DNA from: Hymenobacter frigidus
GTDB taxonomy: Bacteria; Bacteroidota; Bacteroidia; Cytophagales; Hymenobacteraceae
Direction of reading: 5' to 3'
DNA: 64,000 nt
NCBI RefSeq assembly: GCF_014640435.1
Contig: NZ_BMGY01000016.1
Location: 30,528-94,527 of the forward strand
The position numbers and the translations under genes were made by a program. Numbering within the stretch: position 1 is the stretch's first letter; every line of letters begins with the position of its first letter. Below are positions 48,296 to 57,932 of this stretch, one piece after another. The notes beneath the pieces are model-generated. The model did no database searches. It was not told the DNA's origin and saw nothing but the letters and a program-made list of their open reading frames with translations.

Positions 48296-49252
48296 TTAAG
48301 CGACTAGCATTTCGGCCAGCAGGCCTTCCTTGAGGGCGTAGGCTGAAGCTCGCAAGTGCGTGATGCCCGAAATGCCCAGCACGTAATCAATCAGCACCGT
48401 GGCAACTACCAGCATGTCGGCCCGCATGGGCATGATGCCGGGCAGTGCCTTCCGCTGCTCGTGGTTGCCGCTGAGTAAGCTGCGGTAGCTGGCCTGGAAG
48501 CTGGCGAGGGCCAGTTCCGTGTAGGGCGGCAGCTCGGCTTCGGAACGCAGCAGGCCCAGCTGCATGTCGGCCAGGCTGTCGAAGCTGCCGGATGCGCCAA
48601 TCAGGCCCATTGGGCGGTGGTGCTGGAGGGCGGCGGCCAGCGGGGCCAGGGCGGTGTTCAGGTACTGCTGCTCGGCGGCTACGGCGGCGGCGGGCATGAT
48701 GCCCTCGGGCTCGGGAAAAAACTTGTCGAGTAGCCGTTGCGCGCCGATTTCAAAGCTCTGCTTCCAGAAAATTTCGGTGGCATTGGCGATGATAAACTCT
48801 ACGGAACCGCCGCCGATGTCCATTATCAGCTGCGGTTTTGGGCCTAGCGGTACGGCCTGGCGCACGCCGGCACAGATTAATTCAGCTTCGCGGTCGCCGG
48901 CAATTACTTCGACCTGAATACCGGTTTGCTCGAAAATGTCGCGCACCAAATCGGGACCGTTGCGGGTCACGCGCATGGCGCTGGTGGCCGTGGCACGGGT
49001 TTCCGTTACCTGGTGCAGCTCAAGTTCCTCTTTGAAACCGGCCAGCGTGTGCAGGGCGCGGGCGTAGGCCTCGGGCGCGATTTCGCCTTTGCTGATGCCG
49101 CCTTCGCCCAAGCGCACGCCGGCTTTGGTGCGCAGCAGCACCAAGGGCTTTTCGCCGGGCGCGGTGGGCATTTCCACGATGAGCAGGTGGAAAGTGTTCG
49201 TGCCCAGGTCGATGAGCGCGAGGCGGCGGGGATGAGTGTGCGGCGTGTGCAT
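48296..49252 (-). CDS. Ppx/GppA-family phosphatase
   Basis: 318 residues, the short form without the HD domain. The ASKHA fold is visible as LIDLGTNTFHLLIVEM (phosphate 1), ATATSAMRVTRNG, GDREAELICAGV, IMDIGGGSVEFI (phosphate 2) and GASGSFDSLADM. Members hydrolyse polyphosphate or pppGpp to ppGpp, linking phosphate storage and the stringent response; which applies here is unknown. Start ATG 49252. Co-directional with the methyltransferase upstream and the Ldh-family gene downstream. Confidence 0.9.
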   Translation of the reverse strand: MHTPHTHPRRLALIDLGTNTFHLLIVEMPTAPGEKPLVLLRTKAGVRLGEGGISKGEIAPEAYARALHTLAGFKEELELHQVTETRATATSAMRVTRNGPDLVRDIFEQTGIQVEVIAGDREAELICAGVRQAVPLGPKPQLIMDIGGGSVEFIIANATEIFWKQSFEIGAQRLLDKFFPEPEGIMPAAAVAAEQQYLNTALAPLAAALQHHRPMGLIGASGSFDSLADMQLGLLRSEAELPPYTELALASFQASYRSLLSGNHEQRKALPGIMPMRADMLVVATVLIDYVLGISGITHLRASAYALKEGLLAEMLVA

Positions 49253-49274
49253 GGGTGATTTATTGCAAAATAGC

Positions 49275-49302
49275 TGTCATCCTTCGCAAGCTCAGGATGA
49301 CA
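49275..49302. repeat. Short palindrome, reduced form of the GAGCTTG family
   Basis: A 9-bp stem TGTCATCCT (49275-49283) with AGGATGACA (49294-49302). Read on the minus strand it carries GAGCTTGCGAAGGATGACA, like the arms at 14108, 38206 and 56349. It lies between the phosphatase and methyltransferase genes. Confidence 0.6.
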
Positions 49303-49313
49303 AACGAGTATAA

Positions 49314-50198
49314 TCAAACCGCGAACCGGCAGAACGTGCCCAACGGCAGCTTGCGCTGGCCGGCATCGTGCAAATAAATCTCGCCCAGCTCGCGCACCGC
49401 TTTTTCACCGGGGAAAATGGCCGTGGTTAAGTTATCAAGAATCAGCGCCGAGAAGCCGAGCGAGTACAGGTTTACCACAAAGAAATGGTCTTCGGGGTCG
49501 AGCAGCTGCTGGCTGAGCTTGAGCATTTCATTGAGCTCATCTTCCAGCTGCCATTTCTCGCCGTTGGGGCCGCGGCCGTAGGCGGGCGGGTCGAGGATGA
49601 GGCCCTGGTACTTACTGCCGCGCTTCACTTCGCGGCGCACGTACTTCATGGCGTCTTCCACGAGCCAGCGCACGCCGTCGAGCTGGCTGGCCTCCATGTT
49701 GTCGCGGGCCCAGAAGTTCACCTGCTTCACCGAGTCAAGGTGCGTAACATCGGCCCCGGCGGCGCGGGCGGCTAGGGTAGCAGCCCCGGTGTAGGCAAAC
49801 AGGTTGAGCACGCGCGGCAGCTTGGCGCGGCGCTGGCGCGTCTGGTTGTAGATGAACTGCCAGTTGGGGTCCTGCTCCGGAAACAGCCCCACGTGCTTGA
49901 ACGACGACAGCCCCAGCCGAAACTTCAGCTTCAGGCCGTCGGGGCGTTGGTAATCGATGAGCCACTGTTCGGGCATATCGGGCTTGAGGCGCCACTGGCC
50001 TTTTTCGGTGCTGCCGGGGGCGCGGGCGAAGGCGGCATCGGCCTTTTCCCATTCTTTGAGGGGCAGGTGCGGGTCCCAGATGGCCTGCGGCTCGGGCCGG
50101 GCTAGCAGGTATTTGCCAAAACGCTCCAGCTTCTGGAAGTTGCCGCAATCAATCAGCTCGTAATCGGGCCAGGGGGAGGTAGTGAGGAAGTCGTACAT
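49314..50198 (-). CDS. Class I SAM-dependent methyltransferase, RlmI/RlmK-like
   Basis: 294 residues from ATG 50198 (MYDFLTTSPWPDYELIDCGN); the longer frame upstream has no family support. The SAM-binding motif is RVLNLFAYTGAATLAARAAG, then VTHLDSVKQVNFWARDNMEA and the catalytic-region LILDPPAYGRGPNGE. This matches the family of 23S rRNA cytosine-C5/guanine methyltransferases, but it lacks an N-terminal PUA domain, so the target is uncertain. It starts the minus-strand run with the phosphatase gene. Confidence 0.85.
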   Translation of the reverse strand: MYDFLTTSPWPDYELIDCGNFQKLERFGKYLLARPEPQAIWDPHLPLKEWEKADAAFARAPGSTEKGQWRLKPDMPEQWLIDYQRPDGLKLKFRLGLSSFKHVGLFPEQDPNWQFIYNQTRQRRAKLPRVLNLFAYTGAATLAARAAGADVTHLDSVKQVNFWARDNMEASQLDGVRWLVEDAMKYVRREVKRGSKYQGLILDPPAYGRGPNGEKWQLEDELNEMLKLSQQLLDPEDHFFVVNLYSLGFSALILDNLTTAIFPGEKAVRELGEIYLHDAGQRKLPLGTFCRFAV

Positions 50199-50208
50199 AA
50201 GCAGAGCG

Positions 50209-50216
50209 CAAAGGTA
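50209..50216 (-). promoter_or_regulatory. Possible -7 box for the methyltransferase gene
   Basis: TACCTTTG on the minus strand is an exact -7 match 11 bases before the start codon. No TTG was seen at the expected -33 position, so confidence is low. Confidence 0.35.
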
Positions 50217-50358
50217 GGGGCCGCGCCCGGTAGGGCGGGCCGTTTGGGGCGCCATGCCCGGGCCGGGCCATCGGATGATTGGCCCACTTGGTGGGGCCAC
50301 ATACGCGGTTCATCGAAGCGGCCGTATAAGCCCATTTCCCATTATCTAGCTTTACTTG

Positions 50359-52194
50359 ATGCTAATAGCTTTTCACTGGAAAACCTGCTTCCTGGCAATT
50401 CTGCTCCTGCTCAATGCCTGCTCATCGCCGGGTCAGCAAGTAGAGACGCTGCCGCCCGCGCAGGATTCCACCTTCGGACTGCTCACGCCGCGCCGTGACA
50501 TATCGGAAGCGCCCCGCCGCGGCCGCATACTCGACCGCAACGACTCGGTGCTGGTGGTCACCCGGCCCGCGTACCTGCTCGCGCTGCCGCTCCGCCCGCC
50601 GCTCGATTCCCTCAAGCTCAGCCGCCTGCTGGGCTGGCGCGACAGCACACTGTGGCACCGCATTGAGGCGGCGCTGCCCTACAAGGGAGCCCGCCCCCGA
50701 GGCGGCGTGAAGCTGCTACTGACCAATGCCGAAGCCAAAAAAATTCAGGCGCATCAGGCAGAGTGGCCCATGCTGAAGCTGGAACAGCGTACCATGCGGG
50801 CCTATACCACCAGCGCCGGCGCGCCCGTGCTGGGCTATGCTTACAGCCAGGCCCAGCCGTTCCTGAATTTGATTCAGCGCTACCGGCGCGGCCGGTTCTA
50901 CCGCGTGCGCAACGGCGGCGTCGAAACCTATTACAACGGCTTGCTCAAGGGCCACCGCGGCTATTTGCATCCGCTCCTCGACACGCTGGGCCAGCCGCAC
51001 GGCACCTGGGCCGCCGACACTGCTTTTCAGCAGGGCCAGGACCTTCATTTAAGCATTGATGTCAAATTGCAAGCCTACGCCGAAAGCCTGCTGGCCGGCC
51101 GTAAAGGCTACCTGGTGGCCCTCGACCCACGCACCGGCGAGGTGCTGTGCGCCGTGTCGGCTCCCACTTTCGCGCCCGGCAATCTTACCGCTCCCGACCG
51201 CGCCGGCACGCGCCGTAAGCTGCTGGAGAACGAGGATATGCCCCTTCTCAACCGCTCCGCTACCCAAGCCAATCCGCCCGGCTCGGTGTTTAAGCTGGTG
51301 AATGCGGCCGTGGCCTTGCAGCTCGGTGCCATCCGGCCCACCACCGGGTTTCGGTGCGACCAGTCGCTCATCAACTGCGTGCACCACCACCCGCAGGCCC
51401 GCAACGTCAGCATCGCCCTGCAATACAGTTGCAATCCCTACTTCTACCAGGTGATGCGCAAGCTCATCGAGCACGTGCCCGACAGCTTGGTGGCCGACAC
51501 CACGGCTGCCCGCCACGCCAACCTCGCCGCCTGGCAGCGCTACGCCAAATCGTTCGGGCTCGACACGCTGCTCGGCGTCGATTTGCCCCGTGAACAGGCC
51601 GGTTTTCTGCCCACCCCAGCCTTCTACGACAAGGCCCGCCGAACCCGAAACTGGAAGTACCGTTCCATCTACTCGCTCAGCGTGGGGCAGGGCGAAATCA
51701 ATCTTACCGGGCTGCAAATGGCCAATATGATGGCCATCATCGCCAACCGGGGCTGGTACTACACGCCGCATTTTGTGCGCAGCGTGGGCACCGGCGGCCC
51801 TCTGCCGCGCTTTCTTGAGAAGCACCACACTCTTATCGATAGCGTGAACCTGGAAGCCCTCATCCCCGGTATGATAGCCGTGATGCAGCGCGGCGGTACC
51901 GCCGCCACCTCCAGCCTGGCCGACGTAGGCATCACGGTAGCCGGCAAAACCGGTACCGTTCAAAACGATGAGGGTGATGACCACGCCACCTTCGTCGGCT
52001 TCGCGCCCGCCGATAACCCCAAAATCGCCGTCGCCGTGTACCTCGAAAACGCTGGTTTCGGCGCTACGGCCGCAGCCCCTTGCGCCGCCTTGGTCATCGA
52101 GAAATACCTGCGGGGCAGCATTGCCCCGAAACGCAAGCGCGGGGAGCAGCGCATGAAGTACCGTGGTTACCAGTACGAGCGAGAGCACCGCTAG
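50359..52194 (+). CDS. Penicillin-binding protein 2-like transpeptidase
   Basis: 611 residues from ATG 50359. N-terminal hydrophobic segment ending LLLNACSS, which could be a signal anchor or an atypical lipobox. The pedestal contains RRGRILDRN (about 52-60), the class B PBP motif. Transpeptidase motifs: SVFK with Ser309, SCN from 357, KTGT with Lys530. This suggests D,D-crosslinking of peptidoglycan in elongation. It is not beside mreC, mreD or rodA, so it may be an extra PBP2 paralogue. dapF, needed for the cross-linking diaminopimelate, follows. Confidence 0.87.
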   Translation: MLIAFHWKTCFLAILLLLNACSSPGQQVETLPPAQDSTFGLLTPRRDISEAPRRGRILDRNDSVLVVTRPAYLLALPLRPPLDSLKLSRLLGWRDSTLWHRIEAALPYKGARPRGGVKLLLTNAEAKKIQAHQAEWPMLKLEQRTMRAYTTSAGAPVLGYAYSQAQPFLNLIQRYRRGRFYRVRNGGVETYYNGLLKGHRGYLHPLLDTLGQPHGTWAADTAFQQGQDLHLSIDVKLQAYAESLLAGRKGYLVALDPRTGEVLCAVSAPTFAPGNLTAPDRAGTRRKLLENEDMPLLNRSATQANPPGSVFKLVNAAVALQLGAIRPTTGFRCDQSLINCVHHHPQARNVSIALQYSCNPYFYQVMRKLIEHVPDSLVADTTAARHANLAAWQRYAKSFGLDTLLGVDLPREQAGFLPTPAFYDKARRTRNWKYRSIYSLSVGQGEINLTGLQMANMMAIIANRGWYYTPHFVRSVGTGGPLPRFLEKHHTLIDSVNLEALIPGMIAVMQRGGTAATSSLADVGITVAGKTGTVQNDEGDDHATFVGFAPADNPKIAVAVYLENAGFGATAAAPCAALVIEKYLRGSIAPKRKRGEQRMKYRGYQYEREHR

Positions 52195-52219
52195 CTTCGG
52201 GTGGCCGCCGGGCCGTATT

Positions 52220-52254
52220 TTGCATCACGGTCTTTCGGAGTGGCGTTACTTTTG
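52220..52254 (+). promoter_or_regulatory. Possible dapF promoter
   Basis: TACTTTTG at 52247-52254 is an exact -7 match, 18 bases before the dapF start. The nearest TTG (52220-52222) is 24 bp away, wider than consensus. Confidence 0.4.
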
Positions 52255-52272
52255 CGAGCTAAATACCCGTCC

Positions 52273-53070
52273 ATGCAATTCCATAAATACCAGGGCACCG
52301 GCAACGACTTCGTCATGATTGACGACCGCGCCCGTGCTTTCGATGAAACCGACCAGGTCCTGATTGCGCGCCTGTGCCACCGCCGCTTTGGCATTGGGGC
52401 CGATGGCCTGATTCTGTTGCGCAACAAGCCGGATTTTGATTTCGAGATGGTGTATTTCAACGCCGATGGCCGCCCCAGCTCCATGTGCGGCAACGGTGGG
52501 CGCTGCACCGTGGCCTTCGCCAAGTTCCTGGGGCTAATCAGTGGCCAAACCCATTTCCTGGCCGTCGATGGCCCCCACGATGCTCGTGTGGAACCCGACG
52601 GCACCGTGCGCCTGCGCATGATTGACGTAGTTGCGCCGCAGCGCGCCGGGGTAGGGGAGAACGATGTATTTCTGCACACGGGCTCGCCGCACCACATTCA
52701 TTTTATCAACCCTACTGAGGGCCACAGTCTGCTTGAGTTCGACGTGTGCGGTGTTGGCCATGGCATCCGACACCACCAAGCCTACAGCCCGGCCGGTACC
52801 AACGTCAATTTCGTTGAGGTGCCTGCCGACCCTGCCCAAGCCTGGCCCGTGCGCACCTACGAGCGCGGTGTCGAGGACGAAACCCTGAGTTGCGGCACCG
52901 GGGTAACGGCCGTGGCTTTGGCGGCTTCCCAGCGCGGTGCCACCTCACCAGTGCGCCTGCAAACACCGGGCGGCCAGCTGGAAGTATCGTTTGAGCAGCT
53001 AACGGCCGGCGGCTTCACCAACGTGTGGCTGAGTGGCCCTGCCACGCGGGTGTTCGAAGGCACTATCTAA
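52273..53070 (+). CDS. dapF: Diaminopimelate epimerase
   Basis: Converts LL- to meso-diaminopimelate for lysine and peptidoglycan synthesis, 265 residues. Start ATG 52273 gives MQFHKYQGTGNDFVMIDDR. The two catalytic cysteines are Cys72 in MCGNGGRC and Cys207 in SCGTGVTAVAL. The upstream 24-codon open extension is rejected. Its stop overlaps the GNAT start by one base (TAATG), suggesting translational coupling. Confidence 0.96.
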   Translation: MQFHKYQGTGNDFVMIDDRARAFDETDQVLIARLCHRRFGIGADGLILLRNKPDFDFEMVYFNADGRPSSMCGNGGRCTVAFAKFLGLISGQTHFLAVDGPHDARVEPDGTVRLRMIDVVAPQRAGVGENDVFLHTGSPHHIHFINPTEGHSLLEFDVCGVGHGIRHHQAYSPAGTNVNFVEVPADPAQAWPVRTYERGVEDETLSCGTGVTAVALAASQRGATSPVRLQTPGGQLEVSFEQLTAGGFTNVWLSGPATRVFEGTI

Positions 53071-53600
53071 TGCCCATGATTACGCTGCGCGCCCTCGAAC
53101 CCGACGACCTGGAGTTCCTTTACGCTCTTGAGAATGACCGGGACGTGTGGGGCGTGTCCGATACCCTGGCTCCGGTATCGCGGCACGCCTTGCGCGAATA
53201 CTTGCTCCACGCCACCGAGGATTTTCACGTAGTCCGCCAGTTGCGCCTCGTGATTACTGCTGAAATTGGCAGTCCGGCCGTGGGCGTAATCGACTTGTTC
53301 GACTACGACCCGCTGCACCAGCGGGCTGGCGTAGGCATCACCATTTTGGCCAATGAGCGGCGGCACGGCTACGCCCGGCAAGCCCTGGACTTGCTGCAAA
53401 AGTATGCCCGTGAGGTACTGCGTCTGCATCAATTATACGCCACCGTAGGGGGCGATAATAAAGGCAGTATGAAGCTGTTTCGGGCGGCGGGATTCCGGCG
53501 TGTAGGCACCCGGCAGGCCTGGTTACGCACGGCTGCCGGCTGGCAGGATGCCGTGGAATGGCAGTGCCTGCTTAGGTTCCCTGCCACTACTTCAAAATAA
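53070..53600 (+). CDS. GNAT-family N-acetyltransferase
   Basis: 176 residues if started at ATG 53070, overlapping the dapF stop; ATG 53076 is an alternative. GNAT features: ITLRALEPDDLEFLYALEND at the N-terminus, GVIDLFDYDPLHQRAGVGIT, the acetyl-CoA loop region NERRHGYARQAL and VGGDNKGSMKLFRAAGFRRV. It resembles RimJ/RimL or spermidine acetyltransferase types. The substrate is unknown. Confidence 0.88.
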   Translation: MPMITLRALEPDDLEFLYALENDRDVWGVSDTLAPVSRHALREYLLHATEDFHVVRQLRLVITAEIGSPAVGVIDLFDYDPLHQRAGVGITILANERRHGYARQALDLLQKYAREVLRLHQLYATVGGDNKGSMKLFRAAGFRRVGTRQAWLRTAAGWQDAVEWQCLLRFPATTSK

Positions 53601-53770
53601 GCGTAATTGTATATCGCATTGATAAAGTGAGGATTCAGTGGGGCTTTGGTAAAATAAGCTGGACTATATCCTTTGGTCGGAGGGCACCGTATAGGTTAGC
53701 AAGCGTCCCGCCCGCATAGGTTGCGAATCATCCCGGCACGGCGCGAAACTCCTTATTACTGCCCGTTTTC

Positions 53771-55075
53771 ATGCCTCCTTCTTCGACGGTGGATGTGCCT
53801 TTGCGCGCCTCTGCCACCGCTGCCCGGCCCAGCGACTCAGCTGCCGAAAATAACATCCCTTACACCCTGCCCGACCTCGTGTGCTTCGCGCACTTGCACT
53901 GGGATTTTGTGTGGCAGCGGCCCCAGCACTTGCTGTCGCGGTTTGCCCAGTATGGCCGGGTATTTTACGTCGAAGAGGCTTTTTATCACATCGATAATCT
54001 GGTTGAGCCGCACATCGAAATTAAGGAGCGCCAGAATGGCCTGAAGGTGGTAGTAGTGCACCTGCCCCACCGATTACGCGCCGACGCGGCGGCCGCCGAC
54101 CAAGCGCAGTTTGAAATACTAAGTCACTACTTCAACAAACAGGGCCTCAATCGGTACATTTTCTGGTACTACACGCCGATGGCGCTGGGCAAGTCCCGCC
54201 AGTTCCATCCCGAGCTTACCGTGTACGACTGCATGGACGAGCTAGCGAATTTCAAATTCGCTCCGCCCGAGCTAAAAAACCTCGAGCAGGAGTTGTTCAC
54301 CAAGGCCGACCTCGTATTTACGGGCGGTCAAACGCTGTACGAAGCCAAGCGTGAGCAGCACCCCGATGCGCACGCCTTCCCCAGCAGCATCGACAAGGCC
54401 CACTTTGGCCAGGCCCGGGGTCCGCTGGCCGAGCCCGCCGACCAGGCGGACATTGCGCACCCGCGCATCGGCTTTTTTGGGGTGGTAGACGAACGCCTGG
54501 ATATCGAATTGCTGCGCGAACTGGCTCAGCAGCAACCGGATTGGCAGTTTATCATCATCGGCCCGGTGGTGAAGATTGACCCGGCCACTTTGCCCCGCAC
54601 GGCCAACTTACACTACCTCGGCGGCAAGGATTACCAGGAACTTCCAGCTTATTTGAAGGGTTGGGATGTGGCAACTTTGCTATTCGCTGATAACGAAAGC
54701 ACGAAGTTCATCTCGCCGACCAAAACCCCGGAGTACCTGGCTGCCGGCAACCCCGTGGTGAGCACACCCATTCGCGATGTGGTGCGGCCCTACGGCGACC
54801 TGAACCTCGTGCACATTGCCGATAACGCGGTTGATTTTGGCAAAGCCATTGAAAAGGCCCTGACCCAGCGCACCGATGCCGACTGGCAGCAGCGCACCGA
54901 CGATTACCTGGCCACCATTTCCTGGGACCAGACCTGGCAAGCCATGGTCGCGCTCATGCAGGAGCGCCTCGGTGCCAAGGCCCCCGACGCTTCGACCACC
55001 GTGGTAACGGGAGAGCCCTTGGTTGCCACCAAAGTCTCAGAAGTAGAGCTGCCGCCCATTATGCCTACCTATTAG
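53771..55075 (+). CDS. Glycosyltransferase family 1 type protein
   Basis: 434 residues, GT-B fold. The N-terminal LVCFAHLHWDFVWQRPQHLL motif is typical of glycosyltransferases found beside UDP-galactopyranose mutase genes. The C-terminal nucleotide-sugar site is FISPTKTPEYLAAGNPVV. No signal peptide; acts at the cytoplasmic face. A 170-base gap upstream shows no clear promoter. The next gene is glf, so it may use UDP-galactofuranose; this is inference from context. Confidence 0.87.
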   Translation: MPPSSTVDVPLRASATAARPSDSAAENNIPYTLPDLVCFAHLHWDFVWQRPQHLLSRFAQYGRVFYVEEAFYHIDNLVEPHIEIKERQNGLKVVVVHLPHRLRADAAAADQAQFEILSHYFNKQGLNRYIFWYYTPMALGKSRQFHPELTVYDCMDELANFKFAPPELKNLEQELFTKADLVFTGGQTLYEAKREQHPDAHAFPSSIDKAHFGQARGPLAEPADQADIAHPRIGFFGVVDERLDIELLRELAQQQPDWQFIIIGPVVKIDPATLPRTANLHYLGGKDYQELPAYLKGWDVATLLFADNESTKFISPTKTPEYLAAGNPVVSTPIRDVVRPYGDLNLVHIADNAVDFGKAIEKALTQRTDADWQQRTDDYLATISWDQTWQAMVALMQERLGAKAPDASTTVVTGEPLVATKVSEVELPPIMPTY

Positions 55076-55159
55076 GCTCGCTGATTCGATTGCCCATTGC
55101 TACGTATTGATTACCCGTCAATAGCCCTTTCATTCCTACACTTCCATACCCTACGCCCC

Positions 55160-56338
55160 ATGTTCGACTATCTCATCGTTGGAGCCGGTTTTGCCGGCAG
55201 CGTGCTGGCCGAGCGGCTAGCCACCCGCAGCAACAAAAAAATTCTCATTCTTGACAAACGGAGCCACATTGCGGGCAACGCCTACGACCATTATAATGAG
55301 GACGGCATTCTGGTGCACAAATACGGTCCGCACATCTTTCACACCAATTCGAAAGACGTGTTCGACTACCTCGGCAACTTCACCGACTGGCGTCCTTATG
55401 AGCACCGTGTGCTTGCTTCTGTTGACGGGCAGTTTGTGCCGATGCCCATTAACCTCGACACCATCAATAAGCTCTACGGCCTGAACCTGACCAGCTTCGA
55501 GCTGGACGAATTCTTCGCCTCCGTAGCCGAGCCCATCGACGTTATCAGGACTTCCGAAGACGTGGTGGTGAGCAAAGTAGGCCGCGAGCTCTACAATAAA
55601 TTCTTCAAGAACTACACCAAAAAGCAGTGGGGTCTCGACCCTTCGCAGCTCGATAAGTCGGTGACCAGCCGCGTGCCTACCCGCACCAACCGCGACGACC
55701 GGTACTTCACCGATACTTACCAGGCCATGCCCCTGCACGGCTACACCCGGATGTTTGAGAACATGCTCAACCACCCCAATATCAAGGTGATGCTGAACAC
55801 TGACTACCACGAAATTATGGACTTCATCCCTTTTAAGGAAATGATTTTCACGGGGCCGGTCGATGAGTATTTCGACTTCAAATTCGGCAAGCTGCCCTAC
55901 CGCTCGCTGGAGTTCAAGCACGAAACGCTGAATAAGGAGAAGCACCTGGCGGCGCCCGTGGTGAATTACCCCAACGAGCACCCCTACACGCGCATCACCG
56001 AGTTCAAAGCCCTAACCGGTCAGGACCACCCCAAAACGGCCATCGTGTACGAATACCCGCAGGCTGAGGGCGACCCGTATTACCCCATTCCGATGGCCGA
56101 AAACGCCGAGCTCTACAACAAGTACAAGAAGCTGGCCGATGAAACGCCCAGCGTGCATTTCGTGGGCCGCCTGGCCACCTACAAGTACTACAACATGGAC
56201 CAGGTAGTAGCCCAGGCGCTCACGCTGTATAAGAAACTGACGGAGAAAGAAAACGCCGTTAAGCCCGCTCGCCCCGCTATTACGGGCAGCACGGCACTGG
56301 TGGAGAAACTGGTGAGCCGTTCGCCGCAGCAGGAGTAG
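55160..56338 (+). CDS. glf: UDP-galactopyranose mutase
   Basis: Flavoenzyme interconverting UDP-galactopyranose and UDP-galactofuranose, 392 residues. Start ATG 55160 gives MFDYLIVGAGFAGSVLAERL with the FAD-binding dinucleotide fold. Other family segments: YGPHIFHTNSKDVFDYL, FKNYTKKQWGLDPSQL, RVPTRTNRDDRYFTDTYQAM, and near the C-terminus FVGRLATYKYYNMDQVV. It indicates galactofuranose in a surface glycan. An inverted repeat follows it. Confidence 0.95.
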   Translation: MFDYLIVGAGFAGSVLAERLATRSNKKILILDKRSHIAGNAYDHYNEDGILVHKYGPHIFHTNSKDVFDYLGNFTDWRPYEHRVLASVDGQFVPMPINLDTINKLYGLNLTSFELDEFFASVAEPIDVIRTSEDVVVSKVGRELYNKFFKNYTKKQWGLDPSQLDKSVTSRVPTRTNRDDRYFTDTYQAMPLHGYTRMFENMLNHPNIKVMLNTDYHEIMDFIPFKEMIFTGPVDEYFDFKFGKLPYRSLEFKHETLNKEKHLAAPVVNYPNEHPYTRITEFKALTGQDHPKTAIVYEYPQAEGDPYYPIPMAENAELYNKYKKLADETPSVHFVGRLATYKYYNMDQVVAQALTLYKKLTEKENAVKPARPAITGSTALVEKLVSRSPQQE

Positions 56339-56348
56339 TTAGCCATCG

Positions 56349-56429
56349 TGCCGAGCGCAGCGAAGCATCGTTGCTGCGCAAGTAGTTTAAGTGTCGAGTC
56401 GAGATAAGAATGCTTCGCTGCGCTCGGCA
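56349..56429. repeat. Palindrome with perfect 20-bp arms after glf
   Basis: TGCCGAGCGCAGCGAAGCAT (56349-56368) and its exact complement (56410-56429) flank a 41-base loop. The outer arms resemble those of the GAGCTTG palindromes elsewhere in the window. No T-run follows. Confidence 0.8.
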
Positions 56430-56546
56430 TGACACCCTTTTTAAGCCCAAACTGCCACCCCGCACCCGCGCTGGGGTGGCAGTTTAATTTAAGTCCGGAC
56501 AAGCTTCACGCTGGCCTGGGCCATTGTTCTACCAACTCCTGCAGCT

Positions 56547-57932
56547 ATGACTGAACTTGAACTCTGGGGCGGCGTCGAATGCAGCCATTGCCGCGTGGGC
56601 GATGCGTATTCCGACCAGCTCACGCGCAGCGGCCACTGGCACCGCCTCTCCGACCTGGATGCCCTGGCCGGACTGGGCCTGAAAACCCTGCGCTACCCCG
56701 TGCTATGGGAACACACCTCGCCCGAAAGTCCCGATGCCTGCGACTGGACCTGGGCCGACGAGCGCCTGCCCCGCTTGCGCGAATTGGGCATCAACCCCAT
56801 CGTTGGCCTGGTGCACCACGGCAGCGGCCCCCGCTACACCGCGCTGCACCAAGAAAACTTCGCCGCGGGCCTGGCCATGCACGCGGCCAATGTGGCCCGC
56901 CGCTTTCCCTGGCTTACGCACTTCACACCCGTGAACGAGCCCCTGACCACCGCCCGCTTCAGCGCGCTCTACGGCCATTGGTACCCCCACACGCGCGATG
57001 ACCGCACTTTTGTACGGGCCTTGCTCAACCAGCTCGACGCCACGCGCCAAGCTATGCGCGCCATCCGCGAAACCATCCCGCATGCCCAGCTGGTGCAAAC
57101 CGAGGACCTGGCCCAGGTGCACAGCACGCCGGCCATGCGCCACCAGGCCGATTTTGAGAACCACCGCCGCTGGCTCAGCTTCGATTTGCTCTGCGGCCAC
57201 GTCACGCCCGTGCACCCGTTCTGGAGCTACCTGCGCCAGCACGGTGCTTCCCAAGCCGAGCTGCAAAGCTGGATTGATACTCCCTGCCCGCCCGATGTGC
57301 TCGGCCTCAACCACTACCTCACCAGCGAGCGGTTTCTCGACGAGGCCACCGGCAACTACTGGCCTTGCCACGTAACCGATAGCGACGGCCAGCGCTACGC
57401 CGATGTAGAGGCCGTGCGCGTGGGCGGCGGGGTGACGCTGGCTGGTGTCACCAGCCTGCTGCTGCAAGCCTGGCAGCGCTACGGCCTTCCGGTAGCCATC
57501 ACCGAAGCCCACCTCAACTGCACCCGCGAAGAGCAGGTGCGCTGGCTGCACCACGTGTGGGAGTCGGCCCGGGCGGCCCGGGAGCAAGGAGCCGATGTGC
57601 GTGCCGTAACGGTGTGGTCGGTGTTCGGGGCCTACGATTGGAATAGCCTGCTGACGCAAAATGCCGGCCACTACGAAGCTGGGGTGTTCGACGTGCGCAG
57701 CGGGCAGCTGCGCCCCACCTTGCTGGCCAGCATCGTGCAGTGCCTTGCCAACGGCCAGGCCTTTCGCCACCCTGCGCTGCAAGGCCTGGGCTGGTGGCAG
57801 CGCCCCGGCCGCGTGCATTTTGAGCCCAGCAGCGTCCCGGCTACGCCCCAAAAATTCAGCATTATCAATGCGCGGCCCCAAGCCCCGCATCCGATTCGAG
57901 CCACCACCCAAAAACTGACGTATGCGGCCTGA
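56547..57932 (+). CDS. GH1-like glycoside hydrolase family protein
   Basis: 461 residues, no signal peptide. The (beta/alpha)8 fold of family 1 is recognisable: ELWGGVECSHCRVGDAYSDQ at the start, HFTPVNEPLTTARFSALYG with the acid/base Glu131, PPDVLGLNHYLTSERFLD, and AITEAHLNC with the nucleophile Glu320. Both catalytic positions are intact, yet a cytoplasmic site beside envelope-sugar genes suggests a role in glycan synthesis rather than degradation. The last 11 bases overlap the RmlD-like gene. I recall fused GH1-RmlD proteins in other bacteria; that needs checking. Confidence 0.82.
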   Translation: MTELELWGGVECSHCRVGDAYSDQLTRSGHWHRLSDLDALAGLGLKTLRYPVLWEHTSPESPDACDWTWADERLPRLRELGINPIVGLVHHGSGPRYTALHQENFAAGLAMHAANVARRFPWLTHFTPVNEPLTTARFSALYGHWYPHTRDDRTFVRALLNQLDATRQAMRAIRETIPHAQLVQTEDLAQVHSTPAMRHQADFENHRRWLSFDLLCGHVTPVHPFWSYLRQHGASQAELQSWIDTPCPPDVLGLNHYLTSERFLDEATGNYWPCHVTDSDGQRYADVEAVRVGGGVTLAGVTSLLLQAWQRYGLPVAITEAHLNCTREEQVRWLHHVWESARAAREQGADVRAVTVWSVFGAYDWNSLLTQNAGHYEAGVFDVRSGQLRPTLLASIVQCLANGQAFRHPALQGLGWWQRPGRVHFEPSSVPATPQKFSIINARPQAPHPIRATTQKLTYAA

